Positions 35,696 through 43,186 of a stretch of DNA of 64,000 bases are shown here, in pieces. The notes beneath the pieces are model-generated. The model saw nothing but the letters and a program-made list of their open reading frames with translations. It searched no databases and was not told the origin of the DNA. The translations under genes were made by a program, and so were the position numbers. Source of the DNA: Micromonospora globbae (GTDB lineage Bacteria; Actinomycetota; Actinomycetes; Mycobacteriales; Micromonosporaceae); contig NZ_RAQQ01000021.1 in the NCBI RefSeq assembly GCF_003610785.1, positions 1 through 64,000 on the forward strand, read 5' to 3'. Within the stretch, counting starts at the first letter, position 1, and each line of letters opens with the position of its first letter.

Positions 35696-37092
35696 GCGAG
35701 GGTGGTTGGGTCGAGCTGCGGGAGCCGGACCTCGAGACCGAGGAGCCGACCGGCCCGCAGCCGGTGGTGGCCGTCGTCGGCCGCCCGAACGTGGGCAAGT
35801 CGACGCTGGTCAACCGGATCATCGGCCGCCGACAGGCGGTCGTCGAGGACGTTCCCGGCGTGACGCGTGACCGCGTGCCGTACGACGCGCAGTGGGCCGG
35901 TCGGGCGTTCACCGTGGTGGACACCGGCGGCTGGGAGCCGGACGCGAAGGACCGGGCGGCGGCGATCGCCGCGCAGGCCGAGGCAGCGGTGGCCACCGCG
36001 GACGTGGTGCTGTTCGTGGTCGACGCCATGGTGGGCTCGACCGACGTGGACGAGGCGGCCGTGAAGATGCTGCGGCGCAGCGCCAAGCCGGTCATCCTGG
36101 TGGCGAACAAGGCCGACAACGCCTCGATCGAGATGGAGTCCGCCTCGCTCTGGTCGCTCGGCCTCGGCGAGCCGTACCCGGTCTCCGCGCTGCACGGCCG
36201 GGGGTCGGGCGAACTCCTCGACGCGATCATGGACGCGCTGCCGGAGGCGCCACCGGTCGCCGAGCACCGGCCGCGGGGCCCCCGTCGCGTGGCGCTCGTC
36301 GGACGCCCGAACGTGGGCAAGTCCAGCCTGCTCAACCGGTTCTCCGGTGAGGAGCGGGCGGTGGTCGACTCGGTGGCGGGCACCACCGTCGACCCGGTGG
36401 ACAGCCTCGTGCAGATCGGCGGTGAGACCTGGCACCTGGTCGACACGGCCGGGCTGCGCAAGCGGGTCGGGAGGGCCAGCGGCACCGAGTACTACGCGAG
36501 CCTGCGGACGGCCTCGGCCATCGAGGCGGCCGAGGTGGCCGTGGTGCTGCTGGACGCCAGTGAGCCGATCAGCGAGCAGGACCAGCGGATCCTGTCCATG
36601 GTCACCGAGGCCGGCCGGGCCCTCGTGATCGCGTTCAACAAGTGGGACCTCGTCGACGCGGACCGCCGCTACTACCTCGACAAGGAGATCGACCGGGAGC
36701 TGCGCCGGATCCCGTGGGCGATCCGGCTGAACCTGTCGGCCGCGACGGGCCGGGCCGTGGACAAGCTCGCCCCGGCGCTGCGCAAGGCCCTCGCGAGCTG
36801 GGAGACCCGGATCCCGACGTCCCAGCTCAACCAGTGGCTGACCGCGCTGGTGCAGGCCACCCCGCACCCCGTGCGCGGTGGGCGGGCGCCGCGGATCATG
36901 TTCGCCACGCAGGCCGGCGTGGCGCCGCCGCGGTTCGTGCTCTTCACGACCGGGCCGCTGGACGCCGGCTACCAGCGCTTCGTCGAGCGCAAGCTCCGCG
37001 AGGAGTTCGGCTTCGAGGGCAGCCCGATCGAGATTTCCGTACGCCCGCGGAAGAAGGTCGGCCCGGGCGGCCGGGGCAAGGCGCACGGCTGA
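35692..37092 (+). CDS. der: Ribosome-assembly GTPase Der (EngA)
   Basis: The 466-aa protein has two tandem GTPase domains: GRPNVGKSTLVNRI, DTGGWEPD and NKAD, then GRPNVGKSSLLNRF, DTAGLRKR and NKWD. A C-terminal KH-like domain (PPRFVLFTTGPLDAGYQRF, ISVRPRKK) follows. Der is essential for 50S subunit assembly. An N-terminal extension of about 25 residues precedes the first G domain. AGGGAGG lies 8 nt before the ATG. The gene ends before a terminator at 37178-37210. Confidence 0.96.
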   Translation: MSEGGWVELREPDLETEEPTGPQPVVAVVGRPNVGKSTLVNRIIGRRQAVVEDVPGVTRDRVPYDAQWAGRAFTVVDTGGWEPDAKDRAAAIAAQAEAAVATADVVLFVVDAMVGSTDVDEAAVKMLRRSAKPVILVANKADNASIEMESASLWSLGLGEPYPVSALHGRGSGELLDAIMDALPEAPPVAEHRPRGPRRVALVGRPNVGKSSLLNRFSGEERAVVDSVAGTTVDPVDSLVQIGGETWHLVDTAGLRKRVGRASGTEYYASLRTASAIEAAEVAVVLLDASEPISEQDQRILSMVTEAGRALVIAFNKWDLVDADRRYYLDKEIDRELRRIPWAIRLNLSAATGRAVDKLAPALRKALASWETRIPTSQLNQWLTALVQATPHPVRGGRAPRIMFATQAGVAPPRFVLFTTGPLDAGYQRFVERKLREEFGFEGSPIEISVRPRKKVGPGGRGKAHG

Positions 37093-37177
37093 TCAGAGGC
37101 TGCGCTGTCTCCGACGTCGTACGGGGCCCTGAGCCTCCGGCGTGGGTGGCGCGTCGGGTTCTCGGTGACACGTGATC

Positions 37178-37210
37178 AAGGGGCCGGGGTGTGTGGCATC
37201 CCGGCCCCTT
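37178..37210 (+). terminator. Terminator after der
   Basis: aaggggccggg (37178-37188) pairs perfectly with cccggcccctt (37200-37210) around an 11-nt loop. It closes the cmk-der operon. Confidence 0.82.
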
Positions 37211-37485
37211 GTGCGCACTGATGCCTGCAACAACGGGGTTTTCGCCGCGCTCGGGCCAGGCATAGGCGTCGAGTCGATCGAGCCGCAAGGTCGACGGGTT
37301 CTCGCGGACCATCGACCCCTCCCACCTATCCTCCTAGGATGCTCTAGTGGTGGTGGGGCAGGTCATGCAGGCGCGGGATCGGCACCGGCACTGCTGGGCG
37401 CGTGGCGGGTGGGGCCTGTGCGGACGGCGTGAGGAAGCTGCGCTAAGCTGTACCGGCTGCCGCAGGGGAGACCACGCGGCAGCAT
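37211..37485 (+). other. Gap before tRNA-Pro
   Basis: No gene is seen. TAAGCT at 37444-37449 may be the -10 of the tRNA promoter, about 37 nt before the mature 5' end. A short palindrome atcct-cct-aggat lies near 37329-37341. No clear -35 is seen. Confidence 0.35.
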
Positions 37486-37559
<74 letters not shown>

Positions 37560-37561
37560 CT

Positions 37562-37667
37562 GGTTCTGACCAGCGGATATAGAAGATCATGTGTGATCTT
37601 GCGGTAACGTCCGCGGTAACGGAGATCGCTTAGCGTGGGTTCTGACCCCCGATTCCGTTACCGCGGA
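37562..37667. promoter_or_regulatory. Repeat-rich attL / integrase control region
   Basis: The segment between the tRNA and int holds ordered repeats. A 14-bp perfect inverted pair (37610-37623 tccgcggtaacgga and 37654-37667 tccgttaccgcgga) spans 30 bp. There are two direct copies of gcggtaacg (37601 and 37613), two copies of ggttctgacc (37562 and 37638) and a 7-bp palindrome aagatca/tgatctt (37583-37600). These suit integrase arm sites, excisionase sites or an operator over the int start. Confidence 0.65.
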
Positions 37668-37678
37668 GGTGCAGCCTC

Positions 37679-38827
37679 ATGGCTGTCTACGACTACCGCC
37701 TCGCCAACGGCCAGACCCGCTGGTTCTTCATCATCGATCTCCCGCCCGACGCCAATGGGCGCCGCCGCCAGCACAAGCGGCAAGGGTTCCCCAACCAGGC
37801 CGCCGCGCTGAAGGCGGAACAGGAAGCGCGCGCCGCCTACGGCGGAGCGGACCTCGGTGCAGACGGCAGCGTCGCCGCGGAGCTGGAAAGCTGGCTCAAC
37901 GAACGCGAACTGGACGTCCAGGAGACGACGCTCAGCAACTACCGGGACGTCATCCGCTGCTACGTGGTTCCACACATCGGTGGGCGGCAGCTCTACGCCC
38001 TCGACAAGCGGGTGATCCACGAGCTGTACAAGAAACTGCTGAAGTGTGGCGGCAAGAACGACGGGCCGCTGTCGCCGACCACCGTCCGTATCGTGCACCG
38101 GATCCTCATGAAGGCGCTGGGTGACCTGGGGGTCAATGTCGAGGGCGTGCGGCAGCCCCGGCAGGCCGAGAAGGAGACGATGGGGCGCAAGGGCGTTTGG
38201 ACGCCGGCGCAGTCGGCCAAGTTCCTCAAGTACCACGCCGACCACCGACTCCGGGCGGCCTGGGTGCTGGCGATCGTCGTCGGTGCGCGGCGGGGGGAGC
38301 TGGCGGGCCTCAAGTGGCCGCGCGTGGATCTCGATCGCGGCGTGCTGCTGCTGCATTGGCAACGCACCACGACCAGCAACGGGGTGGTGGAGAAAGCGCC
38401 CAAGGGCAAGAGCAAGCGGGCGGTAGCGCTCGGGCCCGCGCTGGTTGCGGAACTGCGCGCCCACCAGGAGCGCCAGGACGTGGAGAAGGCCGACGCTGGG
38501 GTCCTGTACCACGACGGTGGCTACCTGTTCTGCCGGGAGGACGGAGAGCCGTACTACCCGAAGTACTTCACCGACCAGTGGGCGAAGGCGTGCGCGGACG
38601 CGGGGGTGCCCGTGATCGCACTGCACGACGCCCGTCACACCTCCGCTACCACCGGCGCTGACGCCGGTGTGCCGGAGCACGTGATGCAGCGGCGGCTCGG
38701 CCACGCCGACAGCCGCACGACGCGCGAGGTCTACACCCACGTGTTGCCGGAGAGCGAGCGGAAGGCTGCCGAGCTCATGGAGGCGGTGCTCGGCGACGCA
38801 GCGACCTGGTCGCCGAAGGATAGGTAG
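37679..38827 (+). CDS. int: Tyrosine-type site-specific integrase of the ICE
   Basis: The 382-aa protein has an N-terminal arm-binding part (FFIIDLPPDANGRRRQHKRQG), a SAM-like core-binding domain (WLNERELDVQETTLSNYRD) and a catalytic domain with Arg in VVGARRGELAGL. HDARHTSATT supplies His-x-x-Arg, followed by RRLGHADSRTTREVYTHV with nucleophile Tyr352. It inserts and, with an excisionase, removes the element at tRNA-Pro. The ATG lies directly after the repeat region. Confidence 0.95.
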   Translation: MAVYDYRLANGQTRWFFIIDLPPDANGRRRQHKRQGFPNQAAALKAEQEARAAYGGADLGADGSVAAELESWLNERELDVQETTLSNYRDVIRCYVVPHIGGRQLYALDKRVIHELYKKLLKCGGKNDGPLSPTTVRIVHRILMKALGDLGVNVEGVRQPRQAEKETMGRKGVWTPAQSAKFLKYHADHRLRAAWVLAIVVGARRGELAGLKWPRVDLDRGVLLLHWQRTTTSNGVVEKAPKGKSKRAVALGPALVAELRAHQERQDVEKADAGVLYHDGGYLFCREDGEPYYPKYFTDQWAKACADAGVPVIALHDARHTSATTGADAGVPEHVMQRRLGHADSRTTREVYTHVLPESERKAAELMEAVLGDAATWSPKDR

Positions 38828-38844
38828 GCCGACAGCTGGGTCAC

Positions 38845-38866
38845 GCCCCGGCGGCAGTGCCGGGGC
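38845..38866 (+). terminator. Hairpin after int
   Basis: gccccgg (38845-38851) pairs with ccggggc (38860-38866) around an 8-nt loop, 18 bp after the int stop. It is a short GC terminator candidate. Confidence 0.5.
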
Positions 38867-39049
38867 ACGGTTCCGGCGAGGTGGCGGCCCGAAGCCCCGG
38901 GCATCGGCACGGTAGCCAGGTGCTGTGGCCGTTGCCGTTACCCGGGGCGGTTGCTCTCACTTGGCAACGCGCCGAGTAACCGGTCGATCGCATCGTGAGG
39001 GCTGACGCCGGTACCGGCGTGCTCACGACCTCAGGGGAGGGCGCGGACG

Positions 39050-39295
39050 ATGTCAACCACCACAACTGGCGGGCGCAACCCGGGCCAGGCGCTGGACCAG
39101 GTCTGGACGATCGAGGCGGTGCGGGAGCTCGGCGTCACCACCGACGTGGAGACCGCTGGAGCGATCCTGGGAATCGGGCGCACCAAGGCCTACGAGCTGG
39201 CCAAGACCAACGAGTTCCCGGTGCGCCTGCTGCGCGTCGGCCGGCGGTACCTCGTGCCCGTCCCGGCAATTCTCAAGCTGCTCGCCATCGAGTAG
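39050..39295 (+). CDS. xis: Excisionase-like helix-turn-helix protein
   Basis: The 81-aa protein has a MerR-type helix-turn-helix (HTH_17): TDVETAGAILGIGRTKAYELA, then FPVRLLRVGRRYLVPVPAI, which forms the wing. Such small proteins direct the integrase toward excision or act as repressors. GGGAGG lies upstream of the ATG. It follows int by 222 bp and precedes a large hairpin. The excisionase role is inferred from position and fold. Confidence 0.8.
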   Translation: MSTTTTGGRNPGQALDQVWTIEAVRELGVTTDVETAGAILGIGRTKAYELAKTNEFPVRLLRVGRRYLVPVPAILKLLAIE

Positions 39296-39374
39296 CCGCC
39301 CTGCCACCAGTCAGGGGCTGGGAGCCCCAACGGCGGGCCCTCCTGCACGGCCCGGGATCAATTTGGTTGGTTCG

Positions 39375-39439
39375 CCGACAACACCAAGAGAACGACGGCG
39401 CGCACGGCTTGGAGCCGGCGCGCCGTCTGCTGTTGTCGG
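39375..39439 (+). terminator. Large two-tier hairpin after the excisionase gene
   Basis: The inner stem gacggcgcgc/gcgcgccgtc (39394-39403 and 39418-39427) continues as cggct/agccg (39405-39409 and 39413-39417) with one bulged A, giving about 15 pairs. Outer arms ccgacaac (39375-39382) and gttgtcgg (39432-39439) add eight more. It may be a terminator or a structured RNA. Confidence 0.65.
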
Positions 39440-39503
39440 AGTCGTTACGGTTCCACGGCTGGGGACGGTGCCGATGAGTCCATGCCTTCGGTGAGTTCCC
39501 CGG

Positions 39504-40157
39504 TCAGCGGGGCCAGGCTGCGAAGCGTCGCCGCAGCCGTTCAACGTCGGCGCGAGTGAGCTGGTATGGCACAAAGGCCTCGTCGGGCATCCTGTCCAGG
39601 CGCCGGCCCACCGCTGGAACGTCCTCGGCCTCAAGTCCGGGGTCAACGCGGCGGGCCATGGCCAGCAGCTGGGCCGGGGTGTACTGGTCAAGCACCGCGG
39701 CCACATCAACGTAGTCACGCTCGCGGGCTCGTCCGACGAGCGCGGTGACTTTCCAAGCGAGCAGGTCGGCCAGGTCCATGACCGGGCCGACATCCATCAC
39801 CACCGGAACGTGCAGCCGCGCCTGACAGGACAGGCTTAGCCGGACCACCTTGTTGCCCCGTTGGATCTCCCACTCCGTCATGTGGTCGTCAAAGCCGTAG
39901 ATCATTGCCGACAATTCGCTGTCGTCGGCGACCGGTGTCACCTGGAAACCAGCTTCGAGCAACGCCGTCTGCACGGCCTCGGCCGCTGCGGCGACTCCGT
40001 CGGCGCGGTCGGTGAAGGCGTCGACGTCCTCGGTCGGTCGGTCGACGACTCCGTGCAGGAGCAAGGCCAGCCCTCCGCCGAGGGCGAATCCGTGCTGCTT
40101 GGCCACGGAGAGCGCGATCCGTGCGATCTCGACGTGCTCTGGGTCAGGGTGCGGCAT
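39504..40157 (-). CDS. AbiEii/AbiGii-type nucleotidyltransferase (toxin-like)
   Basis: The protein is 217 aa from the ATG at 40157. FALGGGLALLLHGVVDRPTEDVDAF, read in parts, carries the GG...RxTxDxD nucleotidyltransferase signature (Gly27-Gly29, Arg40, Asp44, Asp46). MDVGPVMDLADLLAWKVTALVGRARERDYVDVA, also read in parts, is the second conserved block. AbiEii proteins modify tRNA or nucleotides and act as toxins in abortive infection. The start overlaps the stop of the upstream 116-aa gene (tgatg), so they form a two-gene operon. Confidence 0.85.
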   Translation of the reverse strand: MPHPDPEHVEIARIALSVAKQHGFALGGGLALLLHGVVDRPTEDVDAFTDRADGVAAAAEAVQTALLEAGFQVTPVADDSELSAMIYGFDDHMTEWEIQRGNKVVRLSLSCQARLHVPVVMDVGPVMDLADLLAWKVTALVGRARERDYVDVAAVLDQYTPAQLLAMARRVDPGLEAEDVPAVGRRLDRMPDEAFVPYQLTRADVERLRRRFAAWPR

Positions 40158-40507
40158 CAGGCTGCGGCCGAAATCTGGCGCAGCACCGTATGCCGGTCCT
40201 CCCATGCGTGGCGGACACCTCGCGGCAGGTAGAGGTCGTTCCATACCCGGATCAGGGTGGGACCGTCGAGCCAGGCGCAGAGTTCATCAACCCGTACCGC
40301 TTCGGTCAGCACGATCTCGTACAGGGCGTTACGCGCCCATTCCTGGTCTAGGTCGAGGCGGCGGTCTGGCCGCCAGAGCAGCCGGTGTGGCAGCTCCACG
40401 ACACCGCTGGTCGGCCCGTGCAGGGCGGCAAGATCGTCTACGACCACGGCGGAACGGCCCGGTCGGGCAAGATACCGCCGGGCGGAACGGGTCGAGGTGA
40501 CGCCCAT
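40157..40507 (-). CDS. Partner of AbiEii-type protein (possible antitoxin)
   Basis: The protein is 116 aa from the ATG at 40507. It has a basic N-terminus (TSTRSARRYLARPGRS), then LAALHGPTSGVVELPHRLLW, LYEIVLTEAVRVDELCAWL and LIRVWNDLYLPRGVRHAWEDR. I recognise it as a common actinobacterial companion of AbiEii-type nucleotidyltransferases, without a characterised role. Overlap with the toxin-like gene suggests antitoxin or regulator. A TACCCT -10 lies 6 nt before the ATG, so the operon is probably leaderless. Confidence 0.7.
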   Translation of the reverse strand: MGVTSTRSARRYLARPGRSAVVVDDLAALHGPTSGVVELPHRLLWRPDRRLDLDQEWARNALYEIVLTEAVRVDELCAWLDGPTLIRVWNDLYLPRGVRHAWEDRHTVLRQISAAA

Positions 40508-40513
40508 GCGTCG

Positions 40514-40519
40514 AGGGTA
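40514..40519 (-). promoter_or_regulatory. -10 element, leaderless AbiE-like operon
   Basis: TACCCT on the minus strand ends 6 nt upstream of the ATG at 40507, with no ribosome site between. It matches the TANNNT rule. Confidence 0.45.
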
Positions 40520-40648
40520 GCGCCTCGAACGGGCAAAGACGGCATGGCTGCCGATGCCAACCGCAAGGCCGATCAACGGCTGTTGGTCATCGGTTCGACA
40601 CCCGGCCTGTCGGCATCGCGACCGCCACTCACGGCGCCGACCCGCTAG

Positions 40649-41674
40649 GGCCTGTGTCGAAGTCGGTCACAGCCATTCGTTGATGGCGGCGACCTGCACG
40701 GTGGCTTCGTAGCGCACGGCGAGCTTGTCGAATCGGGTCGCGACGGCCCGGTTGCGCTTCAGGCGGTTGATCCCGCATTCCACGGCATGGCGCTGCTTGT
40801 ACCGCTCGGGGTCGAAGGCGGGTGGTCGGCCGCCCTTCGAGCCGAGTTTGCGCCGGCTGGCCTCCTGGTCAGCCTTGGACGGGATCGTCGCGGCGATTCC
40901 TCGTCGGCACAGGTAGCGGCGGTTGGCTCGGGACGTGTACGCCTTGTCAGCCAGGACCCGGTCGCGGCGGGTGCGGGGCCGGCCCGTCCCGAGGCGGGGT
41001 ACCCGGATGCCATCGAGCACCGGAACGAACTGTGGGCTGTCCCCGCGTTGCCCGGCGGTCAGCACGATCGACAGCGGCTTTTGCCCCTGCTCGCAGGCCA
41101 GGTGCGGCTTTGTGGTCAGCCCGCTCCGCGACCGCCCGAGAGCGTGGTCGGCTGGCTCGACCGTGACCCCACCGGGCGGTTTGGCCTGCAGGTCCCCCTT
41201 TTGCCGCCCCGGCAGCCTGCTGATGCGCTCGGGCGACCGACGAGTCCACCGACACGTCCCACGTGATCCGCCCGGCCGCGTCGGCCGCTGTCTCCAAATG
41301 CGATCAAGATCTTCGCCCAGGTCCCGTCGCGCTGCCAGCGGCGGAACACCCCGTACGCCGCGGCCCAGGACCCGTAGCACTCCGGTATATCCCGCCACGG
41401 GGCGCCGACCCGAGTCCGCCACCGGTTCCCATCAATGAGCTGCCGCTTTATCCACCTCGGCGGCCGACCTGGCCTACGCCCGACAGACAGCAGCGGCTTC
41501 AGCGCCGCCCAATCGGCGTCGGTCAGGTCGTGCCGCCTCGTCACCGCTACAGTGGCCACGAGGTCTCCGTGCTGATGGTCTTCTTGGTCGATGAACCATC
41601 TACCGAAGGCCTCGCTATTTATCGATCAGCGACGCGCCGTCTCTCGCCCCTCACGCCGGACTTCGACACAGGCC
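40649..41674 (-). mobile_element. Defective IS5-family element
   Basis: The 16-bp inverted repeats ggcctgtgtcgaagtc (40649-40664) and gacttcgacacaggcc (41659-41674) are perfect. The flanks end in CTAG and ATAG, so the target duplication is not certain. The enclosed transposase is frameshifted. It sits between the AbiE-like operon and two small unknown genes. The sequence gctagggcctgt recurs at 42529-42540, possibly another IS end. Confidence 0.85.
40667..41559 (-). pseudogene. Frameshifted IS5/IS427-type transposase
   Basis: The transposase is split over three frames. The N-terminal part HDLTDADWAALKPLL to RWQRDGTWAKIL reads in one frame. A middle part (AADAAGRITWDVSVDSS, ARAHQQAAGAA) reads in a second. 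The remainder from QKGDLQAKPPGGVTVEP through LADKAYTSRANRRYL and AVECGINRLKRNRAV reads in a third. The second change falls at an A4G5 run (about 41,200), which could slip. IS427-type elements sometimes use one programmed frameshift, but two shifts make a functional protein unlikely. Confidence 0.85.
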
Positions 41675-41805
41675 ATAGGAGCGCGTCCACGGTGGTGGGC
41701 GTGATCCAGCGGCCATCCGGGTCCGGGAGCATCGTGGCGGTCACACCGTCACCATACCGGTGGAGGGTATGCGGGACTGCGCTGTCTCAGGCAGCCAGGG
41801 AGGGC

Positions 41806-42168
41806 TCAGCGCCTGGCCAGTTCCTCTCTGACGGCGTTCACTGCGTGGTCACGGAGGTATTCAGCGAAGCTCTGTGCTTCCTCCGGTGTCTCGTCAAATA
41901 CGTAGTAGTCATCCCCTGCCACCACTCCGCTTGAGGTGATCGGCAAGGGGTTGGAGTACCGGTCCTCCATCCAGAGCCCGTAGACCACCTCCGGCGCGCG
42001 CCCCGCCACCTTCTGCAAGGTGGCCTCATGGAGCGACAGCGCTTCCAGGAGTTCGGACGTGGATGCCTGGGTAAGGCGCTGGCCCCGGACGTTCGCCAGC
42101 CCCTCGCCCATCGACCAGGCCGCCCAGAGCGGCTTGGCCACGGAGATCACGATGGGTTGTTCGGTCAC
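41806..42168 (-). CDS. Unknown 120-aa protein
   Basis: The GTG at 42168 follows AGGGGAC at good spacing. The protein has PIVISVAKPLWAAWSMGEGL, LLEALSLHEATLQKVAGRAP and YYVFDETPEEAQSFAEYL, with no signal or membrane segment. No family is recognised. Its stop codon and first 3' bases are shared exactly with the next upstream gene (16-bp repeat at 41794-41809 and 42233-42248), so the pair may have exchanged ends. Confidence 0.6.
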   Translation of the reverse strand: MTEQPIVISVAKPLWAAWSMGEGLANVRGQRLTQASTSELLEALSLHEATLQKVAGRAPEVVYGLWMEDRYSNPLPITSSGVVAGDDYYVFDETPEEAQSFAEYLRDHAVNAVREELARR

Positions 42169-42244
42169 GTTCTGTCCCCTTCAGACGGTCAGGGTTGAAA
42201 CGGCCAGGGTACGACCAGTCGGAGGCAGGGCGGCCAGGGAGGGC

Positions 42245-42514
42245 TCAGGAGGAGGCGTCCTCCGCCGCGCGCCGCGACTCCTCCTGGATCGCGGTGGCCG
42301 CCTCCCGACTGGTGATGCCCTCCCGGACCAGGACGCCGGACAGGCGCTCCGCCCAGTGGGCCCTGATGTCCTCCAGGTGGGCCGGGTCCACGTTGTACGT
42401 GCCGTCCAGGCGGATCACGATGTCCGACCCCCGGCGGCCAGGGTGGGGGACGGCCATGACCTCCAGCCATCCAAACCGCTCCGCCAGGAAGCCCCGGGCG
42501 TCCATCTCCGTCAT
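42245..42514 (-). CDS. Unknown 89-aa protein
   Basis: The ATG at 42514 follows AAGGAGA. The small soluble protein has MDARGFLAERFGWLEVMAV, GRRGSDIVIRLDGTYNVD and a helical C-terminus (REAATAIQEESRRAAED). No family is recognised. It is read away from the oriT/mob module and precedes the 120-aa gene on the same strand. Confidence 0.6.
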   Translation of the reverse strand: MTEMDARGFLAERFGWLEVMAVPHPGRRGSDIVIRLDGTYNVDPAHLEDIRAHWAERLSGVLVREGITSREAATAIQEESRRAAEDASS

Positions 42515-42627
42515 CTGGCGTCTCCTTTGCTAGGGCCTGTTAGTGCCCGAGCAACTCTTCCTCAGCCTCGGGGTTGTGTGGCGGCGGGCGCGTACCCGGT
42601 GGCGTACGGGGTGGGAGCAAGATATGG

Positions 42628-42675
42628 CCATTGCTTATCAATCTGCGACCGGGCGCGGTCGCAGATTGGCAATGG
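42628..42675. other. oriT: Candidate origin of transfer (oriT) stem-loop
   Basis: An extended inverted repeat has inner arms aatctgcgacc (42640-42650) and ggtcgcagatt (42657-42667) and outer arms ccattgc (42628-42634) and gcaatgg (42669-42675). TTATC and a single G form the internal loop between the tiers. It lies 95 bp before the MobC-like gene and 508 bp before the relaxase, the usual place for oriT. A nic site cannot be assigned by eye. Confidence 0.65.
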
Positions 42676-42725
42676 AGGGCGGGCTGTGTCCGCCGTGCCG
42701 GTCGGGTGCGGCGTTGGTAGCCGCT

Positions 42726-42749
42726 GGCGTTGCCGCCGCCGGCAACGCC
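42726..42749 (+). promoter_or_regulatory. Perfect hairpin ahead of mobC
   Basis: ggcgttgccg (42726-42735) and cggcaacgcc (42740-42749) form a 10-bp stem with a 4-nt loop, ending 20 bp before the mobC ATG. It may be an operator for autoregulation by MobC, or an attenuator. Confidence 0.5.
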
Positions 42750-42769
42750 GGGGGCGCACAGTGGCGACG

Positions 42770-43186
42770 ATGGACAGCACCAAGCCAGCCTCGCCTCGCA
42801 CGGTCCGGCATCGCACCCACAGCCGGCCGGCTCGCCCGCACGCGGTGTTGCTCAGGCTGTCCGATGAGGAGAAGGCGGCGATTGACAGGGCGGCGGCCGC
42901 TGCACAGCTGACCCCGACCGGCTACGCGGCCAAGGCCGCCGTCGCCGCTGCCTCCGCCGGGCAGGCACCCGCTGGCCCGACTGACGATCTGCGCGATCTG
43001 CAGCACGAGTTGTTCGCCGCGCGCCGCGCTGTGGCGATGTTCGGTAACAACGTCAACCAGGCCGCCGCGGCCTTCAACGCCACCGGTCAGCTGCCCGACT
43101 GGGCCGCCGACGCCGTCCGGCTGTGCGCGGCCGCCGTGGCCCGGCTCGACGAGGTGATCTCCCTGATCGACAGGAGGCTACGGTGA
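42770..43186 (+). CDS. MobC-like relaxosome accessory protein
   Basis: The protein is 138 aa from the ATG at 42770; a GTG at 42761 is also in frame. After a basic start (RHRTHSRPARPHA) it has a ribbon-helix-helix-like stretch VLLRLSDEEKAAIDRAA. LQHELFAARRAVAMFGNNVNQAAAAFNATG, read in parts, is typical of plasmid MobC proteins. It would bind near oriT and help the relaxase open the strands. Its stop overlaps the relaxase GTG (GTGA). Confidence 0.85.
   Translation: MDSTKPASPRTVRHRTHSRPARPHAVLLRLSDEEKAAIDRAAAAAQLTPTGYAAKAAVAAASAGQAPAGPTDDLRDLQHELFAARRAVAMFGNNVNQAAAAFNATGQLPDWAADAVRLCAAAVARLDEVISLIDRRLR

Noticed and set aside
41184..41300. Programmed frameshift in the second IS5-type transposase
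   Set aside because: A slippery A4G5 run exists, but a second frame change is also needed, so decay is the better reading.
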